Assembly (NCBI RefSeq): GCF_008124765.1
Contig: NZ_VNHS01000005.1
Coordinates: forward strand, 124,001 to 188,000
Direction of reading: 5' to 3'
DNA: 64,000 bases
Source: Paenibacillus methanolicus
Lineage (GTDB): Bacteria; Bacillota; Bacilli; Paenibacillales; Paenibacillaceae
Numbering within the stretch: position 1 is the stretch's first letter; every line of letters starts with the position of its first letter. A program made the position numbers and the translations under genes. Positions 60,453 through 64,000 of this stretch are shown here, one piece after another. Under the pieces are notes generated by a model. It saw nothing but the letters and a program-made list of their open reading frames with translations, did not search any database and was not told the DNA's origin.

Positions 60453-60498
60453 TATTTGCGGCGCATCGCCGAACTAGAGAGGAAAGCAGGGAACGACC

Positions 60499-62631
60499 GT
60501 GACGAGAAACACCATGCAGGAGCACAACAAGTTCTTCAACGCCCACCATTCGCCGATCGGCGCGTTCGCCAGCTTCACGCTCGGATTCCCCGGCAGCGGG
60601 GGCGGGCTTGACCTGGAGCTTGGCCGCTCGCCGAAGCAGAACGTGTACATCGGCGTCGAGTCGAAGGACGAGGCGGGCTTGTACGACGCGCTGCCGTTCT
60701 TCGCGGCGGCTGACGACGAGAGCAAGCGCTACGATATCGAGAACATGGACCCGGAGCCGAACAAGCCGCGCATCATTCGGGCGTTCGCGAAGGAGGCGGT
60801 GAAGCGGGATTTCCGGCTCGGTACCGATACGTGGGAAGCGGGCGACCTGACGTTCGCGATTCTGTCGCAGGCGCAGCCGGTGCCCGATCCGGCAACCGCA
60901 TCGGAGGAGGAGCTGAAGCTGGCGCTCGTGCCGTCCGTGCTGGCGGAGCTAACGATCGATAACCGACAAGGCACCCGCGCTCGCCGCGCCTTCTTCGGCT
61001 ACCAAGGGAGCGACCCGTACAGCTCGATGCGGCGGGTGGACGACACGCTGCCGGGCGTCGCGGGCATCGGCCAAGGACGCCTGACCGCGATCACGTGCGC
61101 CGATCCCGGCGTTCGGTCGGCGCTGCACTTCAGCGTTGAGAACATCCTGACAACGCCGCAGGAGGAGAACTGGACGTTCGGCCTCGGCCCGGTCGGCGTG
61201 CTCCTCATGGACGTGCCGGCCGGCGAGCGGCGCACGTACCGGTTCGCGGTCAGCTTCTACCGGGGCGGCCTCGTGACCGCCGGCATGGACGCGTCTTACT
61301 ATTACACGCGCCTCTTCCGGAATATCGAAGCGGTCGCGGGCTACGCGCATGCGAATTACGATATGCTGCGCGACCAGGCGCTGGCGTCGAACGCGCTGGC
61401 GGAAGCGCCGCATCTGTCGGAGGACCAGCGCTTCATGCTGGCGCATTCGATCCGCAGCTATTACGGTTCGACCCAGCTGCTGGACGCGGACGGGGAGCCG
61501 TTCTGGGTCGTGAACGAAGGCGAATACCGGATGATGAACACGTTCGACCTGACCGTCGACCAGCTGTTCTTCGAGCTGAAGATGAACCCGTGGACGGTGC
61601 GCAACGAGCTGAATATGTTCGTGAAGCGCTTCAGCTACGAGGATACGGTACGCTTCCCGGGCGACGACGCCGAATATCCGGGCGGGCTCAGCTTCACGCA
61701 CGACATGGGCGTCGCGAACACGATCTCGCGGCCGGGCTACTCGTCCTACGAGCTGTACGGATTGGACGGCTGCTTCTCGCACATGACGCACGAGCAGCTC
61801 GTGAACTGGGTGCTGTGCGCGGCCGTCTACGCCGAGCAGACGGGCGACCGGAACTGGATGAAATCCAAGCTGGATATCCTCGTTCTCTGCTTCGACAGCA
61901 TGCTGAACCGCGACCATCCGGACCAGGCGCAGCGCAACGGCATAATGGGACTCGACAGTAGTCGCGTCATGGGCGGAGCGGAGATCACGACGTACGACAG
62001 CCTCGACGTCTCGCTCGGCCAGGCGCGCAACAACATCTATCTCGCGGGCAAAAGCTGGGCGTCTTACGTCGCGCTCGAGAAGCTGTTCGCGGACTATGGC
62101 CAGCCGGTGCTATCCAGGCAAGCAGGCGAACAGGCGGCGCGATGCGCGGCGACGATTACGAGCCATCTGAAGCCGGAAGGATATATCCCGGCCGTCATCG
62201 GCGAGGGCAACGATTCGCGCATCATCCCGGCGATCGAAGGGCTGATCTTCCCGTACTTCACGAACCGCCGCGACGCGCTGGCTGCGAACGGACCGTACGC
62301 CGATTATATGAAGGCGCTTCGTATGCATCTGGACACCGTGCTGCAGGAGGGCGTCTGCTTGTTCCCCGACGGCGGCTGGAAAATCTCGTCGACGAGCAAC
62401 AACTCCTGGCTGAGCAAAGTCTACCTGTGCCAGTTCATCGCCCGTCAAATTCTCGGGCTGGAATGGGATGAGAGGGGCGCTTCCGCCGACGCGGCGCATG
62501 TCCGCTGGCTGACGCACAAGGCGCTGTCGGTATGGAGCTGGAGCGACCAGATTATTGCCGGGGAAATTGCGGGCAGCAAGTATTACCCGCGCGGGGTGAC
62601 GAGCATTCTTTGGCTGGAGGAAGGGAAGTAG
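60499..62631 (+). CDS. GH52 beta-xylosidase
   Basis: A protein of 710 residues from GTG 60499 (ATG 60514 is the alternative). The sequence closely follows what I know of Geobacillus GH52 xylosidases: FFNAHHSPIGAFASFTLGFP, DESKRYDIENMDPEP, FGLGPVGVLLMDVPAGE, and the end SKYYPRGVTSILWLEEG. By alignment to that enzyme, Glu340 (VVNEGEYRMMNTFD) is the nucleophile and Asp500 (EITTYDSLD) the acid/base. No signal peptide: it hydrolyses imported xylo-oligosaccharides to xylose in the cytoplasm. Together with uxuA/uxuB this points to glucuronoxylan fragments as the food source. Confidence 0.95.
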   Translation: MTRNTMQEHNKFFNAHHSPIGAFASFTLGFPGSGGGLDLELGRSPKQNVYIGVESKDEAGLYDALPFFAAADDESKRYDIENMDPEPNKPRIIRAFAKEAVKRDFRLGTDTWEAGDLTFAILSQAQPVPDPATASEEELKLALVPSVLAELTIDNRQGTRARRAFFGYQGSDPYSSMRRVDDTLPGVAGIGQGRLTAITCADPGVRSALHFSVENILTTPQEENWTFGLGPVGVLLMDVPAGERRTYRFAVSFYRGGLVTAGMDASYYYTRLFRNIEAVAGYAHANYDMLRDQALASNALAEAPHLSEDQRFMLAHSIRSYYGSTQLLDADGEPFWVVNEGEYRMMNTFDLTVDQLFFELKMNPWTVRNELNMFVKRFSYEDTVRFPGDDAEYPGGLSFTHDMGVANTISRPGYSSYELYGLDGCFSHMTHEQLVNWVLCAAVYAEQTGDRNWMKSKLDILVLCFDSMLNRDHPDQAQRNGIMGLDSSRVMGGAEITTYDSLDVSLGQARNNIYLAGKSWASYVALEKLFADYGQPVLSRQAGEQAARCAATITSHLKPEGYIPAVIGEGNDSRIIPAIEGLIFPYFTNRRDALAANGPYADYMKALRMHLDTVLQEGVCLFPDGGWKISSTSNNSWLSKVYLCQFIARQILGLEWDERGASADAAHVRWLTHKALSVWSWSDQIIAGEIAGSKYYPRGVTSILWLEEGK

Positions 62632-62731
62632 GCGGCCTAGCTTGCCCATTAACCTTGGCCATCGGTTCCGCGCTAAAATAGCGGATCATCTTACGCTCTC
62701 CTCCGATTGCAAGAACGCGAAGAAAGCGAAG

Positions 62732-62768
62732 AAAGCGCCCTCTCCTAAGCAGGTGAGGGCGCTTTTGG
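62732..62768. terminator. Bidirectional terminator
   Basis: AAAGCGCCCTC (62732-62742) pairs perfectly with GAGGGCGCTTT (62755-62765), followed by T. It separates the xylosidase gene (+) from the ABC-2 gene (-). Confidence 0.85.
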
Positions 62769-62773
62769 CGTGC

Positions 62774-63922
62774 TTAGATAAACTGCCTTACGTCGTTGTT
62801 GCGGCTGAAGCGGTAGATGGCGACCAGGGCGAAGACGGCGGCGAAGGCGACGAGAATGGCCAAGTTGAGTCCGAGACTTCCGAGCGCTTGACCGTCCTGC
62901 AGCTTCGTAATCGTGTCGAGCAGCCAGTGCTGCGGGAGGAAGCTCGAGATTTTCTTAACGGTATCCGGCATAATCTCGGCTGGGAAGAAGCAGCCGGCAA
63001 GCAGGCAGGTCGGCGTAATGATCAGCGTCTGCAGCGCAGCGGCGCCTCTGCTGTTCTTCGAGAACGCGGTGAGCAGCAGGGCAAGGCCGATGGCGACGAG
63101 CGAGAACAGGAGGAGCGTGCCGAGCATAACGCCGAACGGAACGCCGGAGTCGATGCCGAAGGCGTACTTCAAGACGAGCAGCGTAATGACGATCTGCAGC
63201 GCCTGGATGAGGAAGGTCACCATCACGTTCGCCAGCACGAATCCCCTGGCCGACAGCGGCGACGAGAGCAGACGCAGGAAGGTGCGATCTTCTCTCTCCT
63301 TCAGAATAAGCCCGCACAGGTTGACCGCGGAAGTGAGGAGGAACATCAGCAGGAAGCCGATCGATTGATACGTCATATCCTTAAACTTCGCGGCGTCTTC
63401 AAGCGACTCGGCGTCGAGCTTGAAGCTGGACTTCTTGTAATCCGCATAGATGGCGTCGAACGCATCCGCGTCGTTCTTCGTCGCTTGGCCGATCGCGGCG
63501 ACGTTGACGAGATAGCCGTCAAGCAGAACCTTCACGTAAGCGGTCACTTCCGCGCCTTTGGCGGAGACGAGGCGCAGATGGGCCGGCTGACCGTCCCGGA
63601 CGCTGTCCGCGAATCCTTCCTCGAAGATAAGGCCGCTGTCCAGCTTGCCGGAAGCGATATCCTTGTTCATGGACGCTTCGTCCGTCATCGTGATCTTCAC
63701 GTTGTTCAGCCCTTCGACGAAATGAATCGTATCTTGCGTCATCGGTTTGTCGCCGTCCTGGTTGAGGACGCCGACGCGCAGGCTGCCGCCGCTTGCGCTT
63801 CCGTAGATCAGCATGGAGAGCAGGATGGCGGCGATCGGCAATCCGAAGTAGACGACCCAGCTCGATCTCTTGCGGAAGGTCGAGCGGAGCAGCCTGCGTG
63901 CAATCCAAAGCATGTTGTTCAT
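62774..63922 (-). CDS. ABC-2 type transporter permease (exporter)
   Basis: A protein of 382 residues; ATG 63922 with AGGGAGGCG. TM1 (about 23-40) is followed by a large extracytoplasmic domain (about 45-200, VGVLNQDGDKPMTQDTIHFV ...) and five to six helices in the C-terminal half, with the family-typical region FLRLLSSPLSARGFVLANVM, then FFPAEIMPDTVKKISSFLPQ and HWLLDTITKL. This is the YhgE/ABC-2 permease layout, as in multidrug or antimicrobial-peptide exporters. It directly follows another gene on the same strand that ends at 63924; the ATPase gene presumably lies beyond the window. Confidence 0.9.
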   Translation of the reverse strand: MNNMLWIARRLLRSTFRKRSSWVVYFGLPIAAILLSMLIYGSASGGSLRVGVLNQDGDKPMTQDTIHFVEGLNNVKITMTDEASMNKDIASGKLDSGLIFEEGFADSVRDGQPAHLRLVSAKGAEVTAYVKVLLDGYLVNVAAIGQATKNDADAFDAIYADYKKSSFKLDAESLEDAAKFKDMTYQSIGFLLMFLLTSAVNLCGLILKEREDRTFLRLLSSPLSARGFVLANVMVTFLIQALQIVITLLVLKYAFGIDSGVPFGVMLGTLLLFSLVAIGLALLLTAFSKNSRGAAALQTLIITPTCLLAGCFFPAEIMPDTVKKISSFLPQHWLLDTITKLQDGQALGSLGLNLAILVAFAAVFALVAIYRFSRNNDVRQFI

Positions 63923-63923
63923 G

Positions 63924-64000
63924 TCAGAACGCCTCCCTTTTGCGCATGGCGATGGCGACGAATGCGAGGAACGCCGCCGCTATCGCGGTATTGAGCCCGA
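63924..64000 (-). CDS. C-terminal end of a second ABC-2 type permease
   Basis: Only the last 24 residues are in the window: a hydrophobic helix (GLNTAIAAAFLAFVAIAM) and a basic tail RKREAF before TGA at 63926-63924. It ends one base before the start of the permease gene downstream. A tandem ABC-2 permease pair is the best guess, from position and the terminal helix; the identification is weak. Confidence 0.5.
   Translation of the reverse strand, partial: GLNTAIAAAFLAFVAIAMRKREAF

Overview
The window looks like chromosomal DNA from a Gram-positive, spore-former-type member of the Paenibacillaceae (Paenibacillus/Cohnella-like). Evidence: GC-rich coding DNA with strong AGGAGG-type ribosome sites, frequent TTG/GTG starts, YesM/YesN-type two-component systems (cache-type sensor kinase plus response regulator with AraC DNA-binding domain), lipoprotein sugar-binding proteins with LplB/YtcP-type permeases, and many glycoside hydrolases. 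No rRNA, tRNA, CRISPR array, complete insertion sequence or prophage was seen.

Layout. (1) 1-3.8 kb: accessory genes: two alpha/beta-hydrolases, a broken 2'-5' RNA ligase, a peptidase-E-like protein and an acetyltransferase. (2) 4.2-23.8 kb: a first glycan-uptake locus: sensor kinase, response regulator and solute-binding protein (4.2-9.3 kb), then about 5.8 kb of unrelated genes (VOC protein, thioredoxin-like protein, an ECF sigma / predicted anti-sigma / TPR surface-protein module, a DUF5662-like protein), then two permeases, two GH3 enzymes and a GH20-like enzyme. (3) 24.2-32.9 kb: a GGDEF-EAL protein, a GC-rich repeat patch, and a mostly minus-strand block (AraC regulator, LysE exporter, DoxX protein, NarL-type two-component pair, SnoaL-like protein), then a PadR regulator with a CPBP membrane protease. 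(4) 33-38.2 kb: an AT-rich accessory island with small membrane proteins, a zinc-free MDR oxidoreductase, a tiny XRE repressor, two decayed genes (peptidase E and an APH(6)-like phosphotransferase) and several copies of an interspersed hairpin repeat. (5) 38.5-50 kb: a fructan (levan/inulin/sucrose-type) locus: LacI repressor, divergent ABC permeases, binding lipoprotein, intracellular GH32, ROK fructokinase and a 1266-residue secreted multi-domain GH32. (6) 50.2-62.6 kb: an MBL-fold hydrolase, then a xylan/aldouronate-type locus: AraC regulator, mannonate dehydratase, mannonate oxidoreductase, YesM/YesN pair, ABC importer and a GH52 beta-xylosidase. (7) 62.7-64 kb: the end of an ABC-2 exporter operon.

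How the parts fit: three separate carbohydrate-import systems each have their own regulator (YesMN, LacI, YesMN plus AraC). Oligosaccharides are bound by lipoproteins, imported, and hydrolysed in the cytoplasm by leaderless GH3/GH20/GH32/GH52 enzymes; only the large GH32 carries a signal peptide. Candidate operators were found by eye for several of them: a 26-nt element shared by the first kinase operon and its binding-protein gene, three LacI-type sites around the fructan promoter, a tandem 10-nt repeat before uxuA, a 14-bp palindrome before the second kinase and a cre-like site before the third binding protein.

The less ordinary features are the ECF/anti-sigma/TPR module, the family of hairpin-with-flanking-box repeats in the 33-38 kb island (also once at 1.3 kb), and the first sugar system with its binding protein separated from its presumed permeases. 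All function calls come from reading sequence motifs; no database search was run.
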